From Amarobacillus sp046328225 (lineage in GTDB: Bacteria > Chloroflexota > Dehalococcoidia > Tepidiformales > Tepidiformaceae), in the NCBI GenBank assembly GCA_046328225.1, contig JAXLWZ010000002.1, positions 186,001 through 250,000 on the forward strand: DNA of 64,000 nt, written 5' to 3'. This document shows, one piece after another, positions 43,630 to 51,547 of this stretch. Position 1 is the stretch's first letter; every line of letters starts with the position of its first letter. A program made the position numbers and the translations under genes. Under the pieces are notes generated by a model that made no database searches, had not been told where the DNA came from, and saw only the letters and a list, made by a program, of their open reading frames with translations.

Positions 43630-44727
43630 ATGGCGAACCTCATCGAACGCCTCCGCGCCTGGACGTGGCATGCCCAGGGCCTCGCGCGTGAGGCAGAATC
43701 GCCCGCGCGGGCCCTCGCGAACGTCATCGGCGCCTACTCCAGCCATCCCACAGCGCCGCTGACGCTTCTCGCGCGCGCCCACTTCGACCGCGCCGCCTTC
43801 GACGCGCTGGAAGCCGAGCGCCGGGCCGTTCGCCTGCCGGGGCCGCGGGGCTCCATCTTTTTGTTGCCGGTCGAAACCGCCGCCCGGGTTCGTGCGGCCA
43901 CTGCCGTCCCGGTCGCGAAGCTGGTGCCGCGGCTGGAGTGGGCGGGCCTCAGCCTCGCCGCCTACGAGGCGCTCAAGCCGCGCATCCTCGAAGCCCTGGC
44001 CGAGCCGCTCGCTGCCGCGGACCTCGAACGCCGCGTGCCGGTTCCGGACGTGAAAGTCGATGTCGCTGCCCGCACGATGGCGCACGAGGGCCTCGTCCTG
44101 CGGCTGGCCGGCAGCCTGCGCACGGACAGACTCCGCTACGTCGCCACGGAGGCCTGGCTCGGCGCTCCGCTCGAAACGCCCCCCGCGGCGGAGTCCCTCG
44201 CCTGGCTCGCGGGCGAGTACCTGCGCGCATTCGGACCCGCCACCATCGCCGACTTCGCCTGGTGGGCGGGCGTCACGCGCACCGCCGCCCGCGCCGCCGT
44301 CGCCGCGCACGAAACCGCCGATGCGGGCGACGGCCATCTCCTCCCCGCCGCCAGCCTCGCCGCGTGGGAGCGCACGCCGCCCATTCCCGCGGGCGCGATC
44401 ACGCTCCTCCCGAAGTGGGACGCCCTCATCATGGGGTACGCGCCCGCCGGCCGTGCGCGCTTCATCGATGCCGCGCACCTCGCGCTCGCGTATTCACGTG
44501 GCGGGACCGGCGGTGCGGGCGCGACCTCGGGCGATGGCCTCCCGCTCGTGCTGCACGAAGGCCGCGCCGTCGCGAATTGGAGCCACAGCTTCGCGGGAAA
44601 CCGCATGACCGTCACCGTCCGCCCGTGGGAGTCGCGCGCCCTGAGCCTCGAAGCCGTGCGCCCCGGCCTCGACGAGATCGGCCGCCTGCTCGGCGCGACG
44701 TCGGTGGAGGTGTCCTTCGCTACCTGA
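43630..44727 (+). CDS. Winged-helix DNA-binding domain protein (YcaQ/AlkX-like)
   Basis: 365 residues similar to the HTH_42 family, which includes YcaQ/AlkX-type glycosylases that unhook interstrand crosslinks: N-terminal helix region (ERLRAWTWHAQGLA), LPGPRGSIFLLP, FGPATIADFAWWAGV, LLPKWDALIMGY, then VANWSHSFAGNRMTVTVRPW. Glycosylase activity in this family depends on a QxQ/QxD-type motif that I do not see clearly, so it may be a non-catalytic relative. No SD; TATCCT lies 7 nt before the ATG. Confidence 0.75.
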   Translation: MANLIERLRAWTWHAQGLAREAESPARALANVIGAYSSHPTAPLTLLARAHFDRAAFDALEAERRAVRLPGPRGSIFLLPVETAARVRAATAVPVAKLVPRLEWAGLSLAAYEALKPRILEALAEPLAAADLERRVPVPDVKVDVAARTMAHEGLVLRLAGSLRTDRLRYVATEAWLGAPLETPPAAESLAWLAGEYLRAFGPATIADFAWWAGVTRTAARAAVAAHETADAGDGHLLPAASLAAWERTPPIPAGAITLLPKWDALIMGYAPAGRARFIDAAHLALAYSRGGTGGAGATSGDGLPLVLHEGRAVANWSHSFAGNRMTVTVRPWESRALSLEAVRPGLDEIGRLLGATSVEVSFAT

Positions 44728-44768
44728 GCGAGCTTGCCGCGCCGCGCGCGAGGTCCGAGCATGGCCGC

Positions 44769-45161
44769 ATGTCCCTCACGGTCACGTTCCCCACGCGCCA
44801 TACCGACACCTTCGCCGCCACCGGGTTCGTCCACGCGGGCGTGCTGCTCGCGCTCACCGAGATGGCCTATGCCCGCGTCGAGGAGCACCTGGGCTTCGCC
44901 AAGAGCCCCGAAATCGTGTGCATGCAGCGCGAGACCCGCGCCCTCTACCACGCGCCGCTGCCCTGGCGTGACGGCGCCGCCATCGAAGTCACGACCACCG
45001 CCGTGACCGAACGCGGCTTCGAGCAGGAGTTCGTCATTCGCTCGGCGGCGACGGGGGCGCAGGTGGCGACGTTCGCGCATCGCTGGGTCTGGCTCGATAC
45101 CGCCAGCGGCCGCCGCGTGGACCTCCCCGAAGCCGTGCAGGAGAAGCTCCGCGCGCTGTGA
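44769..45161 (+). CDS. Acyl-CoA thioesterase (hotdog fold)
   Basis: 130 residues of the 4-hydroxybenzoyl-CoA-thioesterase-like hotdog family: VTFPTRHTDTFAATGFVHAGVLLALTEMAYARVEEHLG, IVCMQRETRALYHAPLPWRDGAAIEVTTT and GAQVATFAHRWVWLD. It probably hydrolyses an acyl-CoA thioester; chain preference unknown. It follows the winged-helix gene by 41 bases. Confidence 0.8.
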   Translation: MSLTVTFPTRHTDTFAATGFVHAGVLLALTEMAYARVEEHLGFAKSPEIVCMQRETRALYHAPLPWRDGAAIEVTTTAVTERGFEQEFVIRSAATGAQVATFAHRWVWLDTASGRRVDLPEAVQEKLRAL

Positions 45162-45223
45162 CCGCGCTTGCCTCGGGGCGAAGGCCGCGCGTACAGTCGC
45201 CCGGATCCCGCTGGAGGTGCCCC

Positions 45224-46021
45224 ATGCCCGTGACCGATGAGAACCGCGTGACCATTCGCGCCGATGTCGTGTTCGGCACCGGCGGCGGCCGCGACCTCCA
45301 CTGCGATATCTACGAACCCCCCGCCGCCATCAAGAACGGCATCGGCGTCCTGCTGGTCCACGGCGGCGGCTGGAGCCAGGGCGACCGCACGCAGCTTCGC
45401 GGCTATGGCCTCCTCCTCGGCCGCCGCGGCTACCTCTGCGTCGCGAGCGAATACCGCCTCACGGGCGAAGCGCTCTGGCCGGCGCAGATCGAGGACGTGA
45501 AGTGCGCCCTCCGCTGGATGCGCTCCAACTCCGCCGAGCTCGGCATCAACGACGACCAGATCGTGATCTCCGGCAACTCCGCCGGTGGCCACCTCTCGCT
45601 CATGGCCGCCGGCACCCCGGATCGGCGCGAGCTGGAAGGAACGGGCGGCAACGAAGGCGTCGAAACGCACGTCTCGGCCGCCATCGCCTTCTACCCGCCC
45701 ACGGGGCTGGAGCGCCGCAGCTGGGGCGGGCTGCCATCGCTGTTCGGGCCGGGCGCGGCGGAGGAGACCCTTCGCACGGCCAGCCCGCTGACCTACGCGC
45801 GCGAGGGTTTTCCCCCGACGCTCCTCATCCAGGGCAACGCCGACGATGTCGTGCCCGCGCGCGAAGCGCAGCAGATGTACGACGCGCTCCACGGCGCCGG
45901 CGTCCCCGTCGAGATGCACATGTTCGCGAACCAGCCGCACGGCTTCGATGCCGACCCACGCCTGGGCCGCGAATGCGCCGAGATCATGCTGTCGTTCCTG
46001 GACCGCGTGCTCGCGCGCTGA
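45224..46021 (+). CDS. Alpha/beta hydrolase (BD-FAE/esterase type)
   Basis: 265 residues. Oxyanion motif LLVHGGGWSQGD, nucleophile elbow SGNSAGGHLSL (Ser near residue 122), acid Asp in GNADDVVPAREA and His in NQPHGFDADP. It belongs to the hormone-sensitive-lipase/BD-FAE-like esterases that act on carboxylic esters. GGAGG at 45213-45217 supports the start. No signal peptide, so cytoplasmic. A bidirectional terminator follows. Confidence 0.88.
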   Translation: MPVTDENRVTIRADVVFGTGGGRDLHCDIYEPPAAIKNGIGVLLVHGGGWSQGDRTQLRGYGLLLGRRGYLCVASEYRLTGEALWPAQIEDVKCALRWMRSNSAELGINDDQIVISGNSAGGHLSLMAAGTPDRRELEGTGGNEGVETHVSAAIAFYPPTGLERRSWGGLPSLFGPGAAEETLRTASPLTYAREGFPPTLLIQGNADDVVPAREAQQMYDALHGAGVPVEMHMFANQPHGFDADPRLGRECAEIMLSFLDRVLAR

Positions 46022-46042
46022 CCGCTCACCCCCGGACACGCA

Positions 46043-46076
46043 AACAGGCCCCGGTTCCAACCGGGGCCTGTTCATC
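46043..46076. terminator. Bidirectional Rho-independent terminator
   Basis: A 12-bp perfect stem AACAGGCCCCGG (46043-46054) with CCGGGGCCTGTT (46061-46072), 6-nt loop. It closes the alpha/beta hydrolase gene on the plus strand and the micro-ORF transcript on the minus strand. Confidence 0.85.
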
Positions 46077-46284
46077 TTCATTTGCTCCGTGCTACCCCCG
46101 CCGGGCGGCGAGTGATAGTCGAGCGACCCGAATTTTCCGGCCATTCCCCCTCGCGCCGCCCCTCCTGGGGCGATCCGGACCGCCCGCATCGCATCGGGCT
46201 TTGGCATGTAGCGTCCGGCGTGGATGGAGGAGGTTGGGATCGTGGCACTTCGGGTGGTCGGTGTCCGGCCCGCTTTCGCGGACC

Positions 46285-46335
46285 CTACCTCTGCACGATC
46301 CAGACTCCGTAGAGGCCATGAAGCTTGCTTCGCAT
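46285..46335 (-). CDS. 16-codon micro-ORF with strong SD
   Basis: Encodes MRSKLHGLYGVWIVQR and then TAG. The ATG at 46335 has GAGGAGG (46349-46343) with 7-nt spacing, among the best SDs in the window. A promoter-like TTGACA-N16-TAGGTT lies at 46436-46409 on the same strand, about 75 nt upstream. Downstream are a 7-bp GAAA-capped hairpin and, at about 46070, a terminator. It may be a leader peptide or a small protein within a stable RNA; no downstream gene on this strand would be controlled before the terminator. Confidence 0.45.
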   Translation of the reverse strand: MRSKLHGLYGVWIVQR

Positions 46336-46408
46336 ACTTCTTCCTCCTCAGTCACCGGGCCGGCCCTTGTGGCATTTCTCGCCGGGCCTGCATCCCTGAA
46401 CTACCTTC

Positions 46409-46436
46409 AACCTACACCCGCGAAACCCCTTGTCAA
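46409..46436 (-). promoter_or_regulatory. Promoter driving the micro-ORF transcript
   Basis: Reverse-strand TTGACA (46436-46431), 16-nt spacer and TAGGTT (46414-46409). It faces away from the PPOX gene, and no other plausible gene lies ahead of it than the 16-codon ORF. Confidence 0.5.
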
Positions 46437-46544
46437 GTGGCCGTCCGGTGAAGTTGATGGCTTCGAAACAGCGCCGCCCGGCGCCTCGTTTCGCCGCCGT
46501 TTGACGCCGCCCGGCACGTTCGCCACAGTGCCCGCGGAGGTCCC

Positions 46545-46928
46545 ATGTCACCAGAAGCTCGCGACGCCTTCCTCGCCGTCCCACGCACCGCCGTCATCGC
46601 CACCGTCGATGCCCACGGCCGCCCGCACGCTGTCGCCGTCTGGTTCCGCTGGGTCGAAGGCGAACTGCGCATCGTCACCGGCCGTGATTCCACCAAGGCC
46701 CGCAATATCGCCCGCAACGGCCGCGCCGCGCTCTGCATCGATGAACGCGACGGCCGCGTGACCTCCCTCACCGCCGAGGGCCCCGTCGCGATCACGCCGC
46801 TGACCGCGGACGAGCGGTTCGCGCTCTGGGCCCGCTACCGCGGCGAAGAGGTCGCGCGCCAGACCGTCGCCGCCGGGGGGCACGAAGGCATGGTGCTCCT
46901 CACGCTTCGCCCCGAACGCTGGTACTGA
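46545..46928 (+). CDS. PPOX-class (F420/FMN) split-barrel oxidoreductase
   Basis: 127 residues of the pyridoxamine-5'-phosphate-oxidase-like split barrel: DAFLAVPRTAVIATVDAHGRPHAVAVWFRW, ELRIVTGRDSTKARNIARNGRAALCID, GPVAITPL and a C-terminal Trp-Tyr. The small size and pattern fit F420-dependent relatives such as Rv1155-type enzymes, and CofD in this window shows F420 is made, but FMN cannot be ruled out. Substrate unknown. GGAGG lies 5 nt upstream of the ATG. Confidence 0.8.
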   Translation: MSPEARDAFLAVPRTAVIATVDAHGRPHAVAVWFRWVEGELRIVTGRDSTKARNIARNGRAALCIDERDGRVTSLTAEGPVAITPLTADERFALWARYRGEEVARQTVAAGGHEGMVLLTLRPERWY

Positions 46929-47003
46929 CGCCGCGTTCGCTGCTCGCTTGCCGCGAACCGGACCATTCCGTTCGCCCGCCCGCGTCCCTGCAAGGAGGAG
47001 ACC

Positions 47004-47465
47004 ATGGAGCCTCGCATCAACTACCTCAGCCTCGCCCCCGGCATCGCGAAGTCGCTGCGCGGCGTGGGCGCCTACGTCGCCGCCGAGGGCGGGCTCGAAC
47101 GCGGCCTCATCGAGCTCGTGAACCTGCGCGTTTCGCAGATCAACCACTGCGCCTTCTGCGTCGATATGCACGTGAAGGAGGCCCGCGCCGGCGGCGAATC
47201 CGACGATCGCCTCCACCTGGTCGCCGTCTGGGCGGATGTCGACGTCTTCACCGACCGCGAGCGCGCCGCGTTTCTCTGGGCCGAAGCGGTCACGACGCTG
47301 ACCGACGGCTTCGTGCCCGACGACGTGTACAACGCCGCCGCCGAGGAGTTCACCCCGGCCGAACTGGCGCACCTCACGCTCGCGGTGTGCGTCATCAACA
47401 GCTGGAACCGCCTGAACGTGGCCATGCGCATCCCCGGCGGCCACTACCAACCCCGTCCGCGCTGA
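47004..47465 (+). CDS. Carboxymuconolactone decarboxylase/AhpD-like protein
   Basis: 153 residues with the alkylhydroperoxidase core motif: LVNLRVSQINHCAFCVDMHVKEAR, i.e. CxxC followed by His three residues later, then ERAAFLWAEAVT and VINSWNRLNVAMR. The redox-active CxxC suggests peroxidase or thiol-reductase activity. AAGGAGGAG directly precedes the start. It may share a transcript with the PPOX gene 75 bases upstream. Confidence 0.9.
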   Translation: MEPRINYLSLAPGIAKSLRGVGAYVAAEGGLERGLIELVNLRVSQINHCAFCVDMHVKEARAGGESDDRLHLVAVWADVDVFTDRERAAFLWAEAVTTLTDGFVPDDVYNAAAEEFTPAELAHLTLAVCVINSWNRLNVAMRIPGGHYQPRPR

Positions 47466-47475
47466 GGCCGGGCAC

Positions 47476-47503
47476 GAGAAAGGGGTGGACGTGCCACCCC
47501 TCT
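47476..47503. terminator. Hairpin between converging AhpD-like and chemoreceptor genes
   Basis: An 8-bp stem AGGGGTGG (47481-47488) with CCACCCCT (47494-47501) and a 5-nt loop. On the minus strand it is followed by TTTCTCG, giving a better U tract for the chemoreceptor gene. Confidence 0.65.
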
Positions 47504-47528
47504 CCGGTCATCGCCTCCGCCCGGGCGC

Positions 47529-49517
47529 TTATTCGAGGACGAACCGCGCCGCCTGCCGCTCCAGCGCTTCGGCGAGGCCCCGCATCTGGTTCGCCGTCGC
47601 CGCCAGCTCCTGGGACTGCGCCGAAAGCTCCTGCGTCGAAGCCGAGACCTCCTCGGCGGAGGCCGATGTCTCTTCGCTCGTGAGCGAGACCTTCTCGATG
47701 GCGCCCCGGACGGTGGTCGTGCCGTCGGCGATGCGCGAGGCCCCGTTCGCGGATTCGTTCGCGCTCTCGGCGATCATCGTCGCCGCTTCGATGATGCGCG
47801 ATGCGCCATCGGCGAGCCCCTGCACATCGACCGCGATCCGCTGCATCTCGCCGGCTGCTTCCTGCACGTTTTCGATGATCGCGTTCAGCGCCTCGCCAGC
47901 CATCTCGGTGGTGTCGCGCCCGGCGGCGACGTCCTGGACGCCGGCTTCCATGGCGCGAACCGCGGCCTTCGTGCCGTCCTGCACCTTCGCGATGAGCGTC
48001 GCGATCTCCTTCGTCGCGCCCGAGGAGCGCTCGGCCAGGCTGCGGACGTTCTCGGCGACGACGGCGAAGCCCCGGCCCTGTTCGCCCGCGCGCGCGGCCT
48101 CGATGGCGGCGTTCAGGGCGAGCAGGTTCGTCTGGCTGGCGATGTCGTCGATCACCTGCACGATGGCGCCGATCTGCATGCCGTATTCGCCCAGCCGGTT
48201 CACCGTCACGGATGCGTTCTCGACCGCCCGGGCGATGGCGTCCATCGAGGCCACGGCCTGGCTCACGGCGCGCTGGCCCTCGAGCGCCGAATCGCGCGAG
48301 GCCTCCGCGTCCTTCGCGACCAGCTCGGACGCGCGCACCGCGGCGGCGATGCGTTGGCCGATGGCCTGTGCCTCGCGGGCACTCGCCTCAGCGGCGGCTG
48401 CCGTCTCCTCTGCGTTCGCCGCAAGCTGGGCCGAACCCGCCGCCACCAGCTCGACCTGCTCGACCGACTCCCGCGACAGCGCCGACAGCGAGACCGAGGC
48501 GTGCGTCACGTCCGTGATCGCGGCCGCGATCTGGCCGGTCGCGCCCGCCATCTGGCCGCTCGAATCCTGCAGCTGGCTCGCGCTGGAGAACACCTGGTCC
48601 GCCTCGGAGCGAATCGTCCCGACCATGTCGGCGAGCCCCTGGCGCATCGCGTTGTAGCCCTGGATGGTCTCGCCGAGCTGCACGAGCGTGCGGTTGATGG
48701 CTGCCGCCGCCTGCCCGACTTCGTCGCGGCGCGGGTTCGGGATGGGGTCGGTGCCGGCCCGTGCGGCGACGGTGAGGTCGCCCTGCTCGACGGCGAGGAT
48801 GCCCGCCCGCAGGCCGGCCACGCAGCGCGTCTCCATGCTTTCGAGCCGCCCGACGATGCGCTGGACGCCGCGCGCCACGGCCGTCCCCGTGAAGTAGGCG
48901 ATTGCGGCCCCGGCGAGGAGCGCCGCCGCCACGGCCGCGAGCTGCACCTTCTCGGCGAAGGCGGCCGCGTCGTGGGCTTCCGCGTTGGCGGCATCGGCGA
49001 GCCCTTCCAGCCGCGAGGCCTCCGCGGAGATCGCCGTGTTCATCGTGTCGATCGTCGCGACCATCTGCTGGCGCTTCGCGCTCGCACCCTGCGAATCGCC
49101 CTGTTCGAGCATGCGCAGGCTCTCGTCGCGGCCTTCGCGCACGCCCTTCATGGAATCGTCAAGGGCCTGCCACCGCGCGAGCGCGCCCTCCACCACGGCC
49201 GCCGCGCGGTACTCGTCCAGCGAGGCCTTGGCCGCCGTCATCTCCTCGCGCGAGCGCTTCACGAAGTCGGAGCGCATCTGCGGGTCGGTGGCCGTGACCG
49301 CGCGCAGCTCCTCGCGCGCGCTCATCACCATGTTCAGGTTGGCCGTGAGCAGGTTCCGCGTCCCCCGGACATCCTGCTCGTACATTTGCTTCGTCCGCTC
49401 CGTTGCCGCCTGCTGGTTATTGATGCCGATATAGGCGATGCCCAGCAGGAATCCCAGTACCACCCCGAAGCCTACAAACAATTTCGTACGCAACGATCGG
49501 TCCCACATGAACGCCAT
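47529..49517 (-). CDS. Methyl-accepting chemotaxis protein (copy 1)
   Basis: 662 residues. Membrane helix 1 (about 13-32), a four-helix-bundle-type sensor region to about 190, membrane helix 2 (about 193-214), HAMP, and a cytoplasmic signalling domain with the conserved hairpin tip QTNLLALNAAIEAARAGEQGRGFAVVAENVRSL split across helices. It senses an external ligand and modulates CheA. No che genes are in the window. Start ATG at 49517 (or 49508); GGGGAAAGAG lies just upstream. A paralogue lies at 54057-56546, and both share an upstream DNA element. Confidence 0.93.
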   Translation of the reverse strand: MAFMWDRSLRTKLFVGFGVVLGFLLGIAYIGINNQQAATERTKQMYEQDVRGTRNLLTANLNMVMSAREELRAVTATDPQMRSDFVKRSREEMTAAKASLDEYRAAAVVEGALARWQALDDSMKGVREGRDESLRMLEQGDSQGASAKRQQMVATIDTMNTAISAEASRLEGLADAANAEAHDAAAFAEKVQLAAVAAALLAGAAIAYFTGTAVARGVQRIVGRLESMETRCVAGLRAGILAVEQGDLTVAARAGTDPIPNPRRDEVGQAAAAINRTLVQLGETIQGYNAMRQGLADMVGTIRSEADQVFSSASQLQDSSGQMAGATGQIAAAITDVTHASVSLSALSRESVEQVELVAAGSAQLAANAEETAAAAEASAREAQAIGQRIAAAVRASELVAKDAEASRDSALEGQRAVSQAVASMDAIARAVENASVTVNRLGEYGMQIGAIVQVIDDIASQTNLLALNAAIEAARAGEQGRGFAVVAENVRSLAERSSGATKEIATLIAKVQDGTKAAVRAMEAGVQDVAAGRDTTEMAGEALNAIIENVQEAAGEMQRIAVDVQGLADGASRIIEAATMIAESANESANGASRIADGTTTVRGAIEKVSLTSEETSASAEEVSASTQELSAQSQELAATANQMRGLAEALERQAARFVLE

Positions 49518-49579
49518 GGTCTCTTTCCCCTTCGCCCCTAACAGTCATGGCGAAATTCGAAAAAGACGTTGCCTCGCAT

Positions 49580-49593
49580 ATGAGGGAGAACCC
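49580..49593 (-). promoter_or_regulatory. Shared upstream element of chemoreceptor genes (copy 1)
   Basis: GGGTTCTCCCTCAT on the reverse strand, ending 62 nt before the chemoreceptor ATG. A near-identical element lies at the same distance before the other chemoreceptor gene. Confidence 0.5.
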
Positions 49594-49671
49594 GCATCGT
49601 TAGCACTTTCTGTTCTTTCTGCGAGAAATTCCGTCCAACCGGCCCGCCGCCATGGGCCCGGGTGGCCTCCT

Positions 49672-50604
49672 TTACCGGCCCCGGCGCGCCTCCCGCACCA
49701 CTTCCGTCGCGAGCTCGGTCTTCCGTTCGAGGCTCGTCATCATCGTGTCCGTGACGTAACAACGCATTCCCAGCGCCTCGACCGCGGGCGCGAGGGCGCG
49801 GTCCTGCTCGTCGATCACCATCAGGTCGATGAGCCCGCGGTACACCCGCGCGACGCCCACCGCCGAGACTTCGTGCCCCAGCGATTGGAGCATCTTCGCG
49901 GCCGGGCCCTTCACCACCTGCCCGGCGATGATCGGGCTGATGGCCGCGCGCACTGCCCGCGTGCCCTCCAGCGCCGCGCGCACCCCCGGGACCGCCAGCA
50001 CCGGCCCGATGCTGACGAACGGGTTGCTCGGCGCGAGGATCACGCACTCCGAATCGCCAATCGCCTCGACCACACCCGGGGCCGGCCGCGCCGCATCCGC
50101 GCCTTCGAAGGCGATCGAGCGCACGTCGACCTCCGTCCGCAGCCGCACCATGTACTCCTGGAAGTCGATCTCGCCCTCGGGGCCGAACACCTTCGTGCGA
50201 ACGGGCTCGTTCGCCATCGGCAGGATGCGGCAGGCGAGGCCCCAGTCCCGCGCGAGCCCGGCGACCACTTCGTGCATCGGCACGCCCTCGCGCAGGAGCC
50301 GCGTGCGGTGCATCGCCATCGCCAGGTCGCGGTCGCCGAGGTTGAACCAGCGCGGGTAGCCAAAGCGCTGCAGCTGGTCGACGACGGCGAAGGTGTCGCC
50401 CGCGAGGCCCCAGCCCGTCTCCGGGTTCACTGCCCCCGCCAGCGCGTAGATGACGATGTCGGTATCGGGCGAGACGTGCAGCCCGAACATCTCGACGTCG
50501 TCGCCCGTGTTCGAAATCACGGTCACGGTGGCCGGGTCGACCGCGTGGACGAGGCCCTGGAGGAAGCGGGAGGCGCCGACGCCGCCGGCGAACACGGTAA
50601 TCAT
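49672..50604 (-). CDS. cofD: 2-phospho-L-lactate transferase (CofD/FbiA)
   Basis: 310 residues: MITVFAGGVGASRFLQGL (nucleotide-binding start), ISNTGDDVEMFGLHVSPDTDIVIY, LGDRDLAMAMHRT, ILAPSNPFVSIGPVLAVPG, and SPIIAGQVVKGPAAKML near the C-terminus. It joins a lactyl- or phosphoenolpyruvyl-diphosphoguanosine to Fo in coenzyme F420 synthesis. Other cof/fbi genes are not in the window. It lies downstream of the YccF gene in the same direction, 71 bases away. Confidence 0.93.
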   Translation of the reverse strand: MITVFAGGVGASRFLQGLVHAVDPATVTVISNTGDDVEMFGLHVSPDTDIVIYALAGAVNPETGWGLAGDTFAVVDQLQRFGYPRWFNLGDRDLAMAMHRTRLLREGVPMHEVVAGLARDWGLACRILPMANEPVRTKVFGPEGEIDFQEYMVRLRTEVDVRSIAFEGADAARPAPGVVEAIGDSECVILAPSNPFVSIGPVLAVPGVRAALEGTRAVRAAISPIIAGQVVKGPAAKMLQSLGHEVSAVGVARVYRGLIDLMVIDEQDRALAPAVEALGMRCYVTDTMMTSLERKTELATEVVREARRGR

Positions 50605-50675
50605 GACCGGAGTCTCGCGGTTCGCGCCCCACCGGGGAAGGCACGCCAGGCGCGATGGCCGGCGTGCCTCCGCGG

Positions 50676-51317
50676 CTACCGCTTCAGCGTGAGGATCTTC
50701 CCGGACGCGCCGAACATCCAGAAGCCGAGCGGCAGGGTGATGATGAGGATGCACAGGACCCACGCGAGCTCCACCCAGACCAGGCTGAACCACCAGCCGA
50801 CGAGGATGAAGTACAGCGCGCGTTGCCAGAATGGCCGCTGCTCGCGTTCGGTGAGGCGGGCGATGTGCGTGCCGTCGGCGGCGACCGCCCACTGCACGCG
50901 CTGCTTCGGCTGCTTGAGCGTCGCGATCTGGGGCAGCCGGTTGAAGATGTAGACGCCCGCGGGGATGCCGATCACCGTCAGGTTCACGAGCCACGCCAGG
51001 GTCGCCACGATCCAGCTCAGCCACCAGCCCACGAACACGAACCAGAGGGCGCGCACCAGCAGGTTCGTTTCCGTGTTCGCGAGGATCACGATTGGCGGTG
51101 ACGGTGGTACCGGGGCCGTCGCCACGGGCGGGATTGGCGGCACCGGTGCGACCGGGACGGCCGCGGCGATCACGGGAACCGCCGGCGGGCTGGCGCCCTC
51201 CTCCGTGACCGTCGCGACGGCACCTCTGTCCGCGACATCATGCGCTGGTGTGCCCGCTCCGGGGTCCGTGTCGTCCGTGGGCGTGGGTTCTGCGGTGAGT
51301 TCTGCCGGGTCGGCCAT
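50676..51317 (-). CDS. Membrane protein with two YccF domains
   Basis: 213 residues. A Pro/Ala/Thr-rich cytosolic N-terminus (1-80) precedes two YccF-type modules: LVRALWFVFVGWWLSWIVAT ... IGIPAGVYIFNRLPQIATL and FWQRALYFILVGWWFSLVWVE ... TLPLGFWMFGASGKILTLKR. There are about four membrane segments. YccF proteins are inner-membrane proteins of unknown function. I prefer the ATG at 51317 (GGAG 9 nt upstream) over 51332. Confidence 0.8.
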   Translation of the reverse strand: MADPAELTAEPTPTDDTDPGAGTPAHDVADRGAVATVTEEGASPPAVPVIAAAVPVAPVPPIPPVATAPVPPSPPIVILANTETNLLVRALWFVFVGWWLSWIVATLAWLVNLTVIGIPAGVYIFNRLPQIATLKQPKQRVQWAVAADGTHIARLTEREQRPFWQRALYFILVGWWFSLVWVELAWVLCILIITLPLGFWMFGASGKILTLKR

Positions 51318-51404
51318 TCGTACGCTCTCCATGTTCGAATGGCGCCATCCTGTGACCGCACCGCGACACCTCTGGTCGCGTTTGCGCTGGTCTTTCTGCC
51401 GGGG

Positions 51405-51439
51405 GAAACGAAACGAGCGCGAGGGAACCCCTCGCGCTC
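51405..51439 (-). terminator. Terminator downstream of tRNA(CAU)
   Basis: On the reverse strand, an 11-bp stem GAGCGCGAGGG/CCCTCGCGCTC (51439-51429 with 51425-51415), 3-nt loop, followed by GTTTCGTTTCC. Confidence 0.8.
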
Positions 51440-51457
51440 GTCGCTTGTTGCCGGAAA

Positions 51458-51533
51458 TGGTGGGCCCGCCGGGATTCGAACCCAGGACCAACCGGTTATG
51501 AGCCGGCCGCTCTCACCGCTGAGCTACGGGCCC
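51458..51533 (-). tRNA. tRNA with CAU anticodon (Ile2 or elongator Met)
   Basis: 73 nt plus encoded CCA (51460-51458). Acceptor GGGCCCG/CGGGCCC, D arm AGCTCAGCGGTGAGAGC, anticodon loop CTCATAA with CAU at 51500-51498, and T arm GGGTTCGAATCCC. The stem-loop CGGCTCATAACCG and C4-G69/C5-G68 pairs match tRNA-Ile2, the TilS (lysidine) substrate, better than elongator tRNA-Met, but this needs comparison with the genome's other CAU tRNAs. Confidence 0.93.
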
Positions 51534-51547
51534 GGCTGTCGGTATAC

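Noticed and set aside
46092..46355. 87-residue reverse-strand ORF over the micro-ORF region
   Set aside because: Different frame from the SD-led micro-ORF, begins inside the SD region and encodes basic low-complexity sequence without domains.
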